From Micromonospora tulbaghiae (GTDB taxonomy: Bacteria; Actinomycetota; Actinomycetes; Mycobacteriales; Micromonosporaceae), in NCBI RefSeq assembly GCF_900091605.1, contig NZ_FMCQ01000009.1, forward strand, positions 124,001 through 188,000: a DNA stretch of 64,000 nt, read 5' to 3'. The position numbers and the translations under genes are program-made. Of this stretch, positions 27,274-35,791 are shown in pieces (position 1 is the first letter of the stretch; every line of letters starts with the position of its first letter). The notes beneath the pieces were generated by a model. The model saw only the letters and a list, made by a program, of their open reading frames with translations. It ran no database searches and was not told the DNA's origin.

Positions 27274-28185
27274 ATGTCCGTTCCCGCCCATGACCCGCGC
27301 CGCCTGGCGATCCTGCCGTTCCGGGGCAGCCGAGCCGTCTCCGAAGGGCTGCTCACCTGGACGATGCTGCGCGGTCCGACGTGGATCCGGCTGCTCCCGG
27401 ACGTGTACGTGCACCGGGACGGACACCGCGCCGACGAGCACCGGATGTGGTGCGAGGCGGTGGCGTTGCGCCTGCCGCCGGGTGCCGTGCTGGCGGGACG
27501 CAGCGCCGCCTGGTTGTTCGGCGCGGACGTGCTCACCCGCGACGCGCCGGTCACAGTCCTGCTGCCGACTGCCGCTCGGCTGCGACCGCACCCACGGTTG
27601 CGGGTGGTCCGGTCGCCGCTGCCGGAGCGGGACCGCACCCTCGCCGGCGGGCTGCCGGTCACCACGCCGCTGCGTACCGCGTTCGACCTGGGTCGACAGG
27701 GCTCGCTTGCCGAGGCGCTGGTCGCCGTCGACGCGCTGCTGCGTCGCCGGGTCGTGAAGCTGCCCGTCCTGCGGGCCTACGCCGCCGACCGGCCGGGCTG
27801 GCCGGGCGCTCCGCTGTTGCGCGAGGTGCTGGCGATGGCCGAGCCGTTGAGCGAGTCCCCCATGGAGACACGGCTACGGCTGCTCCTCCTCGACGCCGGC
27901 CTCGGCCCGCTCACCGCCCAGCACGAGGTGCGTGCCGGCGGGCGCTTCGTGGCCCGGGTGGACCTGGCCTGGCGGGCACTCCGCCTCGCGGTCGAGTACG
28001 ACGGCGACCACCACCGGCAGCGGGAGCACTTCCGGCGGGACGTCGCACGCCTGAACGCGCTCCGCTCGGCCGGGTGGCTCGTGCTCCGGTTCACCGCCGA
28101 CGACGTGCTACGCCGTCCCGACGCGACTGTCGCCCTGGTGCGCCAGGCCCTGGCAGAACGTCGTGCCACCGCAGCAGGCCACTGA
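27274..28185 (+). CDS. DUF559 / Vsr-like PD-(D/E)XK nuclease-fold protein
   Basis: 303 aa. The N-terminal half (LAILPFRGSRAVSEGLLTWTMLRGPTWIRLLPDVYV) resembles the winged-helix N-terminus of AbiEi-like actinobacterial proteins. The C-terminal ~110 residues form a Vsr-like DUF559 domain with E in SPMETRLRLLLL, D in RVDLAWRALRLAVEYDGDHH and the closing helix RDVARLNALRSAGWLVLRFT. These are the usual PD-(D/E)XK positions. Biochemical function of this family is not established; antitoxin-like, restriction and repair roles have been suggested. GTG 27244 is an alternative start; neither start has a clear ribosome binding site. Confidence 0.78.
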   Translation: MSVPAHDPRRLAILPFRGSRAVSEGLLTWTMLRGPTWIRLLPDVYVHRDGHRADEHRMWCEAVALRLPPGAVLAGRSAAWLFGADVLTRDAPVTVLLPTAARLRPHPRLRVVRSPLPERDRTLAGGLPVTTPLRTAFDLGRQGSLAEALVAVDALLRRRVVKLPVLRAYAADRPGWPGAPLLREVLAMAEPLSESPMETRLRLLLLDAGLGPLTAQHEVRAGGRFVARVDLAWRALRLAVEYDGDHHRQREHFRRDVARLNALRSAGWLVLRFTADDVLRRPDATVALVRQALAERRATAAGH

Positions 28186-28246
28186 TCCGTGCCCGCCCGC
28201 CGGGTTGCCGGGTTGCCCGAACACCACGGGCGTCGGGCCCGCTCGC

Positions 28247-28308
28247 AGACACCCATGGCGTTCCACTCATCGTCAGAATCAGCCGCTGGTGGAACGCCAT
28301 GGGTGTCT
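28247..28308. repeat. hairpin repeat, unit A
   Basis: A perfect 20-bp inverted repeat: AGACACCCATGGCGTTCCAC (28247-28266) with its complement at 28289-28308 and a 22-nt loop. The arms nearly match those of unit B while the loops are only weakly similar. The position suits a terminator for the plus-strand nuclease-like gene, but duplication with conserved arms suggests a repeat family. Confidence 0.85.
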
Positions 28309-28320
28309 CAAGGCCCTCTT

Positions 28321-28380
28321 GACACCCATGACGTTCCACTCGTCGTGAGCGCTGCCTCTGGGTGGAACGTTATGGGTGCC
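28321..28380. repeat. hairpin repeat, unit B
   Basis: A 19-nt arm GACACCCATGACGTTCCAC (28321-28339) pairs with 28362-28380, with one G-U type wobble and one mismatch. The left arm is 18/19 identical to unit A. Units are separated by 12 nt and lie in the same orientation. Confidence 0.85.
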
Positions 28381-28488
28381 TGACGCGCGGGCAAGCCCGG
28401 ACGAGCGCCACGCCCGACGCGCGAGCGCACGCCCGACGCGCGAGCGGGCCGAACGTGCGGGCGGGCGTGTCGGTACCGGCAGGGGCGG

Positions 28489-29442
28489 TCAGAGGATGGC
28501 GTCCAGGGCGTCCAGGTCCTCGTCGCTGGGCTGCCAGGTGCCGGCTTCGGCGTTGGCCTTCACCTGCTCGGGAGTGGTCGCGCCGGCGATCACCGAGGTG
28601 ACCGCGGGACGGGCCGCCAGTCCACCGATGGCGACCTGGAGCATGCTGATCCCGCGCTCGGCCGCGTACGCCTCGATCGCCTCGATGACGTCCCAGCGGG
28701 CGGCGGCCAGCCGCTCGGCGTACCGGCCGCCTCCGGCCAGGCGGCTGCCCGCCGGGGGTGCCTCGCCCCGCTTGTACTTGCCGGTGAGCAGCCCGTTGGC
28801 GAGCGGGAAGAACGGCAGCATGCCCAGGCCGAACCGCTCGCAGGCCGGGATCACCTCGTCCTCCACCCCGCGCTCCACCAGCGAGTAGTGGTTCTGCGCG
28901 GAGATGAACCGGGTACGCCCCTGCGACGACGCGGTCCAGTCGGCGTCGGCGATCTGCCACCCGGCGAAGTTGGAGTTGCCCAGGTAGCGCACCTTGCCGG
29001 CGGTCACCAGGTCGTCCAGCGCGGCGAGCGTCTCGTCGATCGGGGTGCCCGGGTCGGGCTCGTGAATCTGGTACAGGTCGATGTGGTCGGTGCCGAGCCG
29101 GCGCAGCGACGCCTCGACGGCGCGGGCGATGTAGCGGCGGGCGCCCCGGGCGCCGTGGTCCGGCCCGTTCGCGCCGTTCATGTCCATGCCGAACTTGGTG
29201 GCCACCACCACGTCGTCGCGGCGGCCCTTGAGCGCCTGGCCGAGCAGTTCCTCGGAGGCGCCCTGCGGCTCACCGTAGATGTCGGCGGTGTCGAAGAAGT
29301 TGATCCCGGCGTCGAGCGCGGCGTCCACCACCGCACGGGTGCCGTCGAGGTCGAGTTTGCGGCCGAAGTTGTTGCAGCCGATACCGACCACTGACACCAC
29401 GAGCCCGGAGTCGCCCAGCCGGCGATAGGTCATCTCACTCAC
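28489..29442 (-). CDS. aldo/keto reductase
   Basis: 317 aa, NADPH-dependent aldo/keto reductase barrel. The catalytic tetrad is visible as Asp51 and Tyr56 (FFDTADIYG), Lys83 (VVATKFG) and His127 (YQIHEPD). SNFAGWQIADADW and FFPLANGLLTGKYKRGEAPP match the YhdN/potassium-channel-beta-like subgroup. GTG 29442 was chosen with GGTGGA upstream; GTG 29451 and ATG 29433 are close alternatives. Substrate unknown. It is preceded by the ABC-F gene's terminator hairpin on the same strand. Confidence 0.9.
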   Translation of the reverse strand: MSEMTYRRLGDSGLVVSVVGIGCNNFGRKLDLDGTRAVVDAALDAGINFFDTADIYGEPQGASEELLGQALKGRRDDVVVATKFGMDMNGANGPDHGARGARRYIARAVEASLRRLGTDHIDLYQIHEPDPGTPIDETLAALDDLVTAGKVRYLGNSNFAGWQIADADWTASSQGRTRFISAQNHYSLVERGVEDEVIPACERFGLGMLPFFPLANGLLTGKYKRGEAPPAGSRLAGGGRYAERLAAARWDVIEAIEAYAAERGISMLQVAIGGLAARPAVTSVIAGATTPEQVKANAEAGTWQPSDEDLDALDAIL

Positions 29443-29458
29443 GAGATCCACCCTATGC

Positions 29459-29487
29459 CCGCTCCCCGGGGGCCACCCGGGGAGCGG
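29459..29487 (-). terminator. stem-loop after ABC-F gene
   Basis: A perfect 12-bp stem (29459-29470 with 29476-29487) and 5-nt loop GGCCA. It starts 1 nt after the ABC-F stop codon on the minus strand and separates it from the aldo/keto reductase gene. Confidence 0.65.
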
Positions 29488-29488
29488 C

Positions 29489-31168
29489 TCAGCCCACGTC
29501 CCAGACCGGCTCCGGCGTCTCCACCACGTCGCCGTCGCCGCGGAACAGCACGAACCGGTCGAAGGTGCGGGTGAACCACCGGTCGTGGGTGACCGCGACC
29601 ACTGTCCCCTCGAACGCGGTCAGCCCGGCCTCCAGCGCCTCGGCCGAGGCCAGGTCGAGGTTGTCGGTGGGCTCGTCGAGCAGCAGCAGCGTCGCTCCCG
29701 ACAGCTCCAGCAGCAGCACCAGGAACCGGGCCTGCTGCCCGCCGGAGAGCGTGCCGAACCGCTGGTCGCCCTGGCCTGCCAGCTCGTACCGGGACAGCGC
29801 CGCCATGGCCGCGTGCCGGTCCATGCCGGCCCGGTGGTCGTCGCCGCGCCACAGCACCTCGACGAGCGTCTTGGCCATCAGTTCCGGCCGGTCGTGGGTC
29901 TGCGAGAAGTGCCCCGGCCGGACCCGGGCGCCAAGCCGGACCACGCCGCCGTGCGCGACGGGCGCGAGCGCGCCGGCGCCGTCGACGGGGGTGTTACCCG
30001 GCTCCGGGTCGGTGCCGCCCCGGGCCAGCAGCCGCAGGAAGTGCGACTTGCCGGTGCCGTTCGCGCCGAGCACCGCGACCCGATCGCCGTACCAGAGTTC
30101 CAGGTCGAACGGGTACGTCAGGCCGTCCAGCTCCAACTGCTCGGCGATCACCGCGCGCTTGCCGGTCCGCCCGCCGGTCAGGCGCATCCGGATGTCCTGG
30201 TCCTTCGGGGGTACGGGCGGCGGCCCGGCCTCCTCGAACTTGCGCAACCGGGTCTGCGCGGCCTGGTAGCGGGAGGCCATCCCGTCGTTGTACGCGGCCT
30301 TCTGCTTGTACATCAGCATCAGCTCGCGCAGCTTCTGGTGCTCCTCGTCCCAGCGTTTGCGCAGCTCGTCGAGGCGGGCGTGCCGGGCCACCCGGGCGTC
30401 GTGCCAGCTCGCGAAGCCGCCCGGGTGCACCCAGGCGCTGCCGCCCTCCACCGCGACGACCCGGTCGGCGGTCTGCGCCAGCAGCTCCCGGTCGTGCGAG
30501 ACGTAGAGCACCGACTTGCCCGACTCGCGCAGCCGCGCCTCCAGCCAGCGCTTGCCGGGTACGTCGAGGAAGTTGTCCGGTTCGTCGAGCAGCAGCACCT
30601 CGTCCGGGCCGCGCAGCAGCAACTCCAGCGCGAAGCGCTTCTGCTGGCCGCCCGACAGCGTCCGCACCGGCCGGTCGCGGGCGCTGTCCCAGGGCAGGTC
30701 CAGCACGATCGTGGCGACCGTGTCGAAGAGCACCTCGGCGTCGTACCCGCCGGTCTCGCCCCAGGCGGCGAGCGCTTCGGCGTACGCGAGCTGGGCCTTG
30801 GCGGCGGTGGAGCTGTACTTGCCGCGGACCTCGGCCGCCCGCATGGCCGCCTCGGTCTCGGTGAGCCGCCGCCCGGCGTCGCGCAGCGCCGGCGGTGCCA
30901 GCGACAGGGCCAGGTCGGCGAGCGTGGACTCGTCGCCGATCATGCCGATGAACTGCCGCATCACGCCCAGCCCACCGGAGCGGGCGACCGCACCGGTCTT
31001 CACCGGCAGGTCACCGGCGACCATCCGCAGCAGCGTGGTCTTGCCGGCGCCGTTCGGGCCGACGAGCGCCACCTTGGCGCCCTCACCGACCCGGAACGAC
31101 ACGTCGCCGAACAGCTCACGGCCGTCCGGGAGGATGTGCCCGACTCCTGCCACGTCCACGTATCCCAC
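29489..31168 (-). CDS. ABC-F family ATP-binding protein
   Basis: 559 aa with two ABC domains and no membrane segments. Walker A motifs are GPNGAGKTT at 37-45 and GANGTGKS near 325; signatures are TLSGGQQKRF and TLSGGQQARF; Walker B/D-loops are DEPDNFLD and DEPTDNLD. A charged linker (DELRKRWDEEHQKLRELMLMYKQKAAYNDGMASRY) joins them. ABC-F proteins act on the ribosome (translation factors or antibiotic protection). Which class this one belongs to is not clear. The start is GTG 31168, with AGGA 7 nt upstream. Confidence 0.9.
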   Translation of the reverse strand: MGYVDVAGVGHILPDGRELFGDVSFRVGEGAKVALVGPNGAGKTTLLRMVAGDLPVKTGAVARSGGLGVMRQFIGMIGDESTLADLALSLAPPALRDAGRRLTETEAAMRAAEVRGKYSSTAAKAQLAYAEALAAWGETGGYDAEVLFDTVATIVLDLPWDSARDRPVRTLSGGQQKRFALELLLRGPDEVLLLDEPDNFLDVPGKRWLEARLRESGKSVLYVSHDRELLAQTADRVVAVEGGSAWVHPGGFASWHDARVARHARLDELRKRWDEEHQKLRELMLMYKQKAAYNDGMASRYQAAQTRLRKFEEAGPPPVPPKDQDIRMRLTGGRTGKRAVIAEQLELDGLTYPFDLELWYGDRVAVLGANGTGKSHFLRLLARGGTDPEPGNTPVDGAGALAPVAHGGVVRLGARVRPGHFSQTHDRPELMAKTLVEVLWRGDDHRAGMDRHAAMAALSRYELAGQGDQRFGTLSGGQQARFLVLLLELSGATLLLLDEPTDNLDLASAEALEAGLTAFEGTVVAVTHDRWFTRTFDRFVLFRGDGDVVETPEPVWDVG

Positions 31169-31209
31169 GCGGGCATCCTGCCCGAGCCGGGGCGGTGGAC
31201 GACACCGGA

Positions 31210-31815
31210 TTACCGGGTGACCCGCAGCACCCGGTAGCCCTTCTGGCTGGCGTGCCGCTCGACCGACCAGCCCTGCTCGACCAGCCAGCGGTGCAGCGAG
31301 TCGCCGCCGAGGTGCCGGGCCACGACGAGCCAGGCCACGCCGTCCGGCGCGAGCCGGGGCAGCCAGCGCAGCAGCAGGGCGTGCAGCTCCGCCTTGCCGA
31401 TGTGGATCGGCGGGTTGGACCAGATCTGGGCGAAGGTGACGTCGTCCGGCAGCTCGTCGGGCGCGACGGCGCGTACCCGGTCGGCAGCGCGGATCCGGGC
31501 CGCGTTGGCGGTGGTGAGGGCGCGGGCGCGCTCGTTGACGTCCACCGCCCAGACGGTGGCCTTCGGCGCAATGGTGGCCAGCACGCAGGTGATCGGGCCG
31601 AAGCCGCAACCGATGTCGAGCAGCGCGCCGGTGACGCCGGCGGCCGGCAGTTCGGCCTTGCGCAGCAGCACTGCGGTGCCCGGGTCGAGCCGGTCGGCGG
31701 AGAAGACGCCGCCGGCCGAGGCGAGCGTGTAGTCGCGCCCGGCGACTGTGAACTCGACCTCGCGAGGGCGGGCCGGGGTCGAGGGCTCAGCGGTGAAGTA
31801 GTGGTCGCCGGTCAC
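31210..31815 (-). CDS. RsmC-like class I methyltransferase
   Basis: 201 aa. SAM motif I is LDIGCGFGPI and the catalytic motif SNPPIH is that of N2-guanine methyltransferases such as RsmC (16S rRNA G1207). The N-terminus (DHYFTAEPS, REVEFTVAGRDYTLASAGGVFS) also matches the RsmC/RlmG family. It is a single-domain version, shorter than the duplicated E. coli RsmC. The start is GTG 31815 with a weak ribosome binding site. It lies 41 nt upstream of the ABC-F gene, so the two may be co-transcribed. Confidence 0.85.
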   Translation of the reverse strand: MTGDHYFTAEPSTPARPREVEFTVAGRDYTLASAGGVFSADRLDPGTAVLLRKAELPAAGVTGALLDIGCGFGPITCVLATIAPKATVWAVDVNERARALTTANAARIRAADRVRAVAPDELPDDVTFAQIWSNPPIHIGKAELHALLLRWLPRLAPDGVAWLVVARHLGGDSLHRWLVEQGWSVERHASQKGYRVLRVTR

Positions 31816-31940
31816 GCCCGCATTCTCGCACCGGGCCGGAGCTGTTCCGGCGACGGTGTCACGGGCGGGGTCGCACGCCACTCCGCCAGAATTTCGCGAT
31901 ATTACCCCTGAAAGGGACAATCACCCCTACTCTATGCCAC

Positions 31941-33167
31941 ATGGTGTACCGGTACGAGTCCGATGAGGACGCCTTCCTGGAGTACCCGAAGCCCGGGTCG
32001 GCCCCGAACGGGCCCGCAGCCGCGACGCCCCCGCCCGCGGGACCGTCACGCTCCCGCTTCCCCACGCCGTCGCTGCCCCGGCCTCCGCGCCCCACCGCGC
32101 AACCCGCGCTGCCGCCGCCCGGTGCGGCCGAGCAACAGGCGCTGCCACCGGCCGGACCCGACGAGCAGGCGGTGGACGACGCCCGCGCCCCGGTTCCGGC
32201 GCCCCCGGCCCCGGCGCCGACACCGGGACGGCCCGCGCCACCACGGGAGCCCTCCCCGGTGCCGCAGCCCGCGCCACCCGTACCGGCACCGGTACCGGCG
32301 GCGGCGAACCGGCCGACAGTGCCGATCCCGGCCAGCCCGACCGCCCGCGCCGCCGACGTCTCCGAGCTGCCCCGGACCCGGCGCGCCGAGCGCCGCGGCG
32401 GCGGCCGGTTCTGGCAGACGCTCGTCGGCGGCGCCGCCGTGCTGCTCCTGCTCTCGCTCACCGGCCTGGCCGTCGCGGCCCTGCTCGACGAACGCACCGC
32501 CACACCGCCGGCCGGCCAGCCGACCCCGCAGCCGACTGAGTCGAGCACCCCGTCCGGCGGCACCGACCTCGACTCCCGGGACACCGACCAGGCGGCGCTC
32601 ACCGTCAAGGAGGTCTTCCCGGCCAAGGACCTGGTGATCACCGACGGGAAGCCGGCCTACCGGGTGCTCAAGACCCAGGCCAGCACGAAGTGCCAGGTCG
32701 CGGCCACCGGCGAGATCGCCGACCTGCTGACCCGGCTCGGCTGCAACCAGGTCGTGCGGGGCACGCTCCGCTCCCCCGACGGCGACCACCTGGTCACCGC
32801 CGGTCTGTTCAACCTCACCGACGTGGCCACCGCCCAGCGGGTACGCGACCGCATCCGGCCGCTGCTCGACGGGCGCCAGGGACGGTTCCGTGGCATGGCG
32901 GCGGGCGACGGCACCGAGTCGGTGGAGAAGGCCGCCGCCCGGGTCGCCTGGCAGGTACGCGGACACTACGTCGCTTTCTGCCTGGTCACCCGCGCCGACG
33001 GGGAACGCATCCCGAGCGACGACGCGACCGCCCGCGAGATCATGTACGACCTGGTCGAGCTGCACCTCAACCGGGCCGTACTGGACCTTCGTGCGGCCGC
33101 CGGAACAGCCGGGCAGCCCGACGCGGACTCGGCCGAGGACAGCGCCGGTCAGCGGGGCACGGACTGA
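31941..33167 (+). CDS. proline-rich single-pass membrane protein, function unknown
   Basis: 408 aa. About 155 N-terminal residues are Pro/Ala-rich and presumably cytoplasmic, then a basic stop RTRRAERRGGGR, one membrane helix at about 163-186 (LVGGAAVLLLLSLTGLAVAALL), and a predicted external domain of about 200 residues with a Thr/Pro linker. The external part contains three cysteines (TKCQVA, RLGCNQ, AFCLVT). No known domain is recognised. A -10-like TACTCT at 31928-31933 lies 7 nt before the ATG and there is no Shine-Dalgarno, so the message may be leaderless. Confidence 0.78.
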   Translation: MVYRYESDEDAFLEYPKPGSAPNGPAAATPPPAGPSRSRFPTPSLPRPPRPTAQPALPPPGAAEQQALPPAGPDEQAVDDARAPVPAPPAPAPTPGRPAPPREPSPVPQPAPPVPAPVPAAANRPTVPIPASPTARAADVSELPRTRRAERRGGGRFWQTLVGGAAVLLLLSLTGLAVAALLDERTATPPAGQPTPQPTESSTPSGGTDLDSRDTDQAALTVKEVFPAKDLVITDGKPAYRVLKTQASTKCQVAATGEIADLLTRLGCNQVVRGTLRSPDGDHLVTAGLFNLTDVATAQRVRDRIRPLLDGRQGRFRGMAAGDGTESVEKAAARVAWQVRGHYVAFCLVTRADGERIPSDDATAREIMYDLVELHLNRAVLDLRAAAGTAGQPDADSAEDSAGQRGTD

Positions 33168-33174
33168 GCCGGGC

Positions 33175-34008
33175 TCAGCCCTCGGCCACCGGAACCCGCA
33201 ACCGGCGGGTCTCCTCGGCGCGGCGGGCGTACTCGGCCGGGTCCGCCGGGTAGCCCACCTCGACCAGGGCGAGACCGTGCGCGGGCGCCACTGTCACCTC
33301 GCTGGAGCGCTCACGCCGGGTCAGCAGGCCGGCCGGCCACTGGACCGGCCGCCGCCCGTCGCCCGCGACCAGCATCGCCCCGACCAGGCTGCGCACCATG
33401 TTCTGGCAGAACGCGTCGGCCTGCACGGTGGCGACCAGGATCCCGTCCGGGTCGCGCCGCCAGTCCAGCCGGGTCACCTCACGCAACGTGGTCGCGTTCT
33501 CCTTGCGCCGGCAGTACGCGGCGAAGTCGTGCTCACCCACCAGCCCGGCGGCGGAGGCGTTGAGCGCCGCCAGGTCCAGCGGCTTCGGCCAGGCCAGGGT
33601 GTCCCGGCGACGCAGCGGCTCGGCACCCCACGGGGCGTCGGTGACCCGGTACTCGTAGCGCCGGAACGTCGCCGAGAACCGGGCGTCGAAGTCGGCGGGC
33701 ACCTCGGTCATCGCGCGTACCCGCGCATCCGGCGGCAGGAGCCGGGCCAGCCGACGCAGCAGCCGCCCCTCGTGCTCCCGCCACACCGCAGTCGGCAGGT
33801 CGAGGTGGCAGACCTGTCCGATGGCGTGCACCCCGGCGTCGGTACGCCCGGCCACTGTCAGGCCGGTCGCCGTGCCCGCGCCGAGCACCAGGTCCAGCGT
33901 CTGCATGAGCACGCCGGCCACTGTGCGCCGGGTCGGCTGGGGCGCCCAGCCGGAGAAGTCGGTGCCGTCGTACGAGACGTCCAGCCGCAGCCGGGTCCGC
34001 TCGTCCAC
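33175..34008 (-). CDS. truA: tRNA pseudouridine(38-40) synthase
   Basis: 277 aa. Isomerises uridines 38-40 of the tRNA anticodon arm. The catalytic Asp57 is in GRTDAGVHA; LDVSYDGTDFSGWAPQP opens the protein and FCQNMVRSLVGAML is the second conserved block. GTG 34008 has AGGAGG 6 nt upstream. It lies downstream of rplQ as in many actinobacteria, but a strong hairpin separates them. Its stop lies in a short palindrome (33164-33178) that also covers the stop of the convergent membrane protein. Confidence 0.94.
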   Translation of the reverse strand: MDERTRLRLDVSYDGTDFSGWAPQPTRRTVAGVLMQTLDLVLGAGTATGLTVAGRTDAGVHAIGQVCHLDLPTAVWREHEGRLLRRLARLLPPDARVRAMTEVPADFDARFSATFRRYEYRVTDAPWGAEPLRRRDTLAWPKPLDLAALNASAAGLVGEHDFAAYCRRKENATTLREVTRLDWRRDPDGILVATVQADAFCQNMVRSLVGAMLVAGDGRRPVQWPAGLLTRRERSSEVTVAPAHGLALVEVGYPADPAEYARRAEETRRLRVPVAEG

Positions 34009-34031
34009 CTCGTACCTCCTGTCGACGGCGA

Positions 34032-34065
34032 CGGGCCCGGCACCCCCGAGGGGATGCCGGGCCCG
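34032..34065 (-). terminator. stem-loop after rplQ
   Basis: An 11-bp stem CGGGCCCGGCA (34032-34042) with 34055-34065; the loop can pair further (CCCC with GGGG). It lies between the rplQ stop and the truA start on the minus strand and probably ends or attenuates the alpha operon. Confidence 0.65.
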
Positions 34066-34078
34066 GTCGAGCCTGATC

Positions 34079-34639
34079 TCAGGCCTTGTCGTTCTCGGTG
34101 GCCTCGTCGCTGTCCTCACGGGCGGCGGCGGTGTCACCCGACGCGGAGACCGGCGCCTCGGCGTCCTGGTCACCGGCGCTGGAGCGCGGGGTCTCCTCGG
34201 CCGGGGCCAGGGCCTCGACCTTGTCCTGCTGGGCGGCCTTGCGGGCGGCGGTCTTCTTGTTCGCCTTCGGCTCGGCGACCTGAAGCTCCTCCACCAGCTC
34301 GATGATCGCCATCGGAGCGGCGTCACCCTTGCGCGGACCGGTCTTCACGATCCGGGTGTAGCCACCGTTGCGGTTGGCGTACCGGGGCGCGATCTGGTCG
34401 AACAGGGCGTAGACCACGTCCTTGTCCTTGACGACGCCCAGCACCCGGCGGCGCGAGGCGAGGTCGCCGCGCTTGGCCTTGGTGATGAGCTGCTCGGCCA
34501 GCGGACGCAGCCGCCGGGCCTTCGTCTCGGTGGTCTGGATCTTGCCGTGCTGGAACAGCGCGGTGGCCAGGTTGGCCAGCATCAGCCGCTCGTGCGCGGG
34601 GCTGCCGCCGAGGCGGGGGCCCTTGGTGGGCGTGGGCAT
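34079..34639 (-). CDS. rplQ: 50S ribosomal protein L17
   Basis: 186 aa. The first ~120 residues are the conserved L17 core (MPTPTKGPRLGGSPAHERLMLANLATALF ... GGYTRIVKTGPRKGDAAPMAIIELV). About 65 extra C-terminal residues rich in Ala, Glu and Asp follow, an acidic tail seen in actinobacterial L17. Last ribosomal gene of the alpha operon, after rpoA. Confidence 0.96.
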   Translation of the reverse strand: MPTPTKGPRLGGSPAHERLMLANLATALFQHGKIQTTETKARRLRPLAEQLITKAKRGDLASRRRVLGVVKDKDVVYALFDQIAPRYANRNGGYTRIVKTGPRKGDAAPMAIIELVEELQVAEPKANKKTAARKAAQQDKVEALAPAEETPRSSAGDQDAEAPVSASGDTAAAREDSDEATENDKA

Positions 34640-34673
34640 GCTTGGTGCTCCTCAGGTGTGGCGGCAGCGCGGA

Positions 34674-35696
34674 CTAGAGCTGCTCGGTCTCGCGGTAGTC
34701 GTCGGTGTCGTAGTCCGCCTCGCCGAAGGCGTCCACGACGTGCGCCGGGTCGAAGTTCGGAGCCGAGTCCTTCAGCCCCAGGCCCATCCCGGCGAGCTTC
34801 ATCTTGACCTCGTCGATCGACTTCTGACCGAAGTTGCGGATGTCGAGGAGGTCGGCCTCGGTACGCCCGATGAGCTCACCAACGGAGTTGATGCCCTCGC
34901 GCTTGAGGCAGTTGTAGGAGCGGACGGTGAGGTCCAGCTCCTCGATCGGCAGGGCCAGGTCCGCCGCCAGCTGGGCGTCCTGCGGGGACGGCCCGATGTC
35001 GATGCCCTCGGCGGTCTCGTCCAGCTCACGGGCCAGCCCGAACAGCTCCACCAGCGTCGAGCCGGCCGAGGCCAGCGCGGTACGCGGGCCCATCGACGGC
35101 TTGGTCTCGACGTCGATGATCAGCCGGTCGAAGTCGGTCCGCTGCTCGACACGGGTCGCCTCGACCCGGTACGTCACCTTGAGCACCGGCGAGTAGATCG
35201 AGTCGACCGGGATCCGGCCGATCTCGGCGCCCGCCTGCTTGTTCTGCGCCGCCGTGACGTAGCCGCGACCCCGCTCGACGGTCAGCTCCATGTCGAGCCG
35301 GCCCTTGCCGTTGAGGGTGGCGAGCTTCAGGTCCGGGTTGTGCACCGAGACACCGGCCGGGGGCTGGATGTCACCGGCGGTCACGTCGCCCGGGCCCTGC
35401 TTGCGCAGGTACATGCTGACCGGCTCGTCGTGCTCGGAGCTGACGCACAGCTCCTTGATGTTCATGACGAGCTCGACCACGTCCTCCTTGACCCCGGGGA
35501 TCGTGGTGAACTCGTGCAGCACACCGTCGATCTTGATCGAGGTGACCGCCGCACCCGGGATGGAGGACAGCAGCGTACGCCGCAGCGAGTTGCCCAGCGT
35601 GTAGCCGAAGCCGGGCTCCAGCGGCTCGATGGTGAACCGGGAACGGGTCTCGTTGATCGACTCTTCGGAGAGAGACGGTCGCTGGCTGATGAGCAT
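34674..35696 (-). CDS. rpoA: DNA-directed RNA polymerase subunit alpha
   Basis: 340 aa. N-terminal assembly domain (FTIEPLEPGFGYTLGNSLRRTLLSSIPG) to about 235, a linker, and the C-terminal domain that contacts UP elements and activators (LDLTVRSYNCLKREGINSVGELIGRTEADLLDIRNFGQKSIDEVKMKL). It is preceded by a GA-rich ribosome binding site and, upstream, by a hairpin after rpsD. Confidence 0.97.
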   Translation of the reverse strand: MLISQRPSLSEESINETRSRFTIEPLEPGFGYTLGNSLRRTLLSSIPGAAVTSIKIDGVLHEFTTIPGVKEDVVELVMNIKELCVSSEHDEPVSMYLRKQGPGDVTAGDIQPPAGVSVHNPDLKLATLNGKGRLDMELTVERGRGYVTAAQNKQAGAEIGRIPVDSIYSPVLKVTYRVEATRVEQRTDFDRLIIDVETKPSMGPRTALASAGSTLVELFGLARELDETAEGIDIGPSPQDAQLAADLALPIEELDLTVRSYNCLKREGINSVGELIGRTEADLLDIRNFGQKSIDEVKMKLAGMGLGLKDSAPNFDPAHVVDAFGEADYDTDDYRETEQL

Positions 35697-35751
35697 CTTT
35701 TCTCTTCTCTTCCGGGGCGCCCGCTATTTGACGCCCACGACACAACTGTTC

Positions 35752-35781
35752 CGGTGGCCCGCCCCGGAGGACGGGCCACCG
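35752..35781 (-). other. stem-loop in rpsD-rpoA spacer
   Basis: A perfect 10-bp stem (35752-35761 with 35772-35781) and 10-nt loop directly after the rpsD stop on the minus strand. It lies within the alpha operon, so it is more likely an attenuator or processing site than a final terminator. Confidence 0.6.
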
Positions 35782-35791
35782 CAACGAGCCC

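Larger units (their letters stand above)
28186..28488. other. repeat-rich convergent intergenic region
   Basis: 303 nt between the DUF559 gene and the aldo/keto reductase gene, with no coding signal. It holds the two tandem hairpins (28247-28308 and 28321-28380) and a perfect 19-bp tandem direct repeat (28409-28427, 28428-28446), unit beginning CACGCCCGAC. Nothing else is recognised. Confidence 0.8.

Noticed and set aside
28247..28446. CRISPR array
   Set aside because: There are only two hairpin units and one 19-bp tandem duplication, with no regular spacers and no cas genes.
28409..28446. 19-bp direct repeats as an attachment site or insertion target duplication
   Set aside because: The copies are immediately adjacent with nothing between them and no integrase or transposase is nearby; a simple tandem duplication is sufficient.
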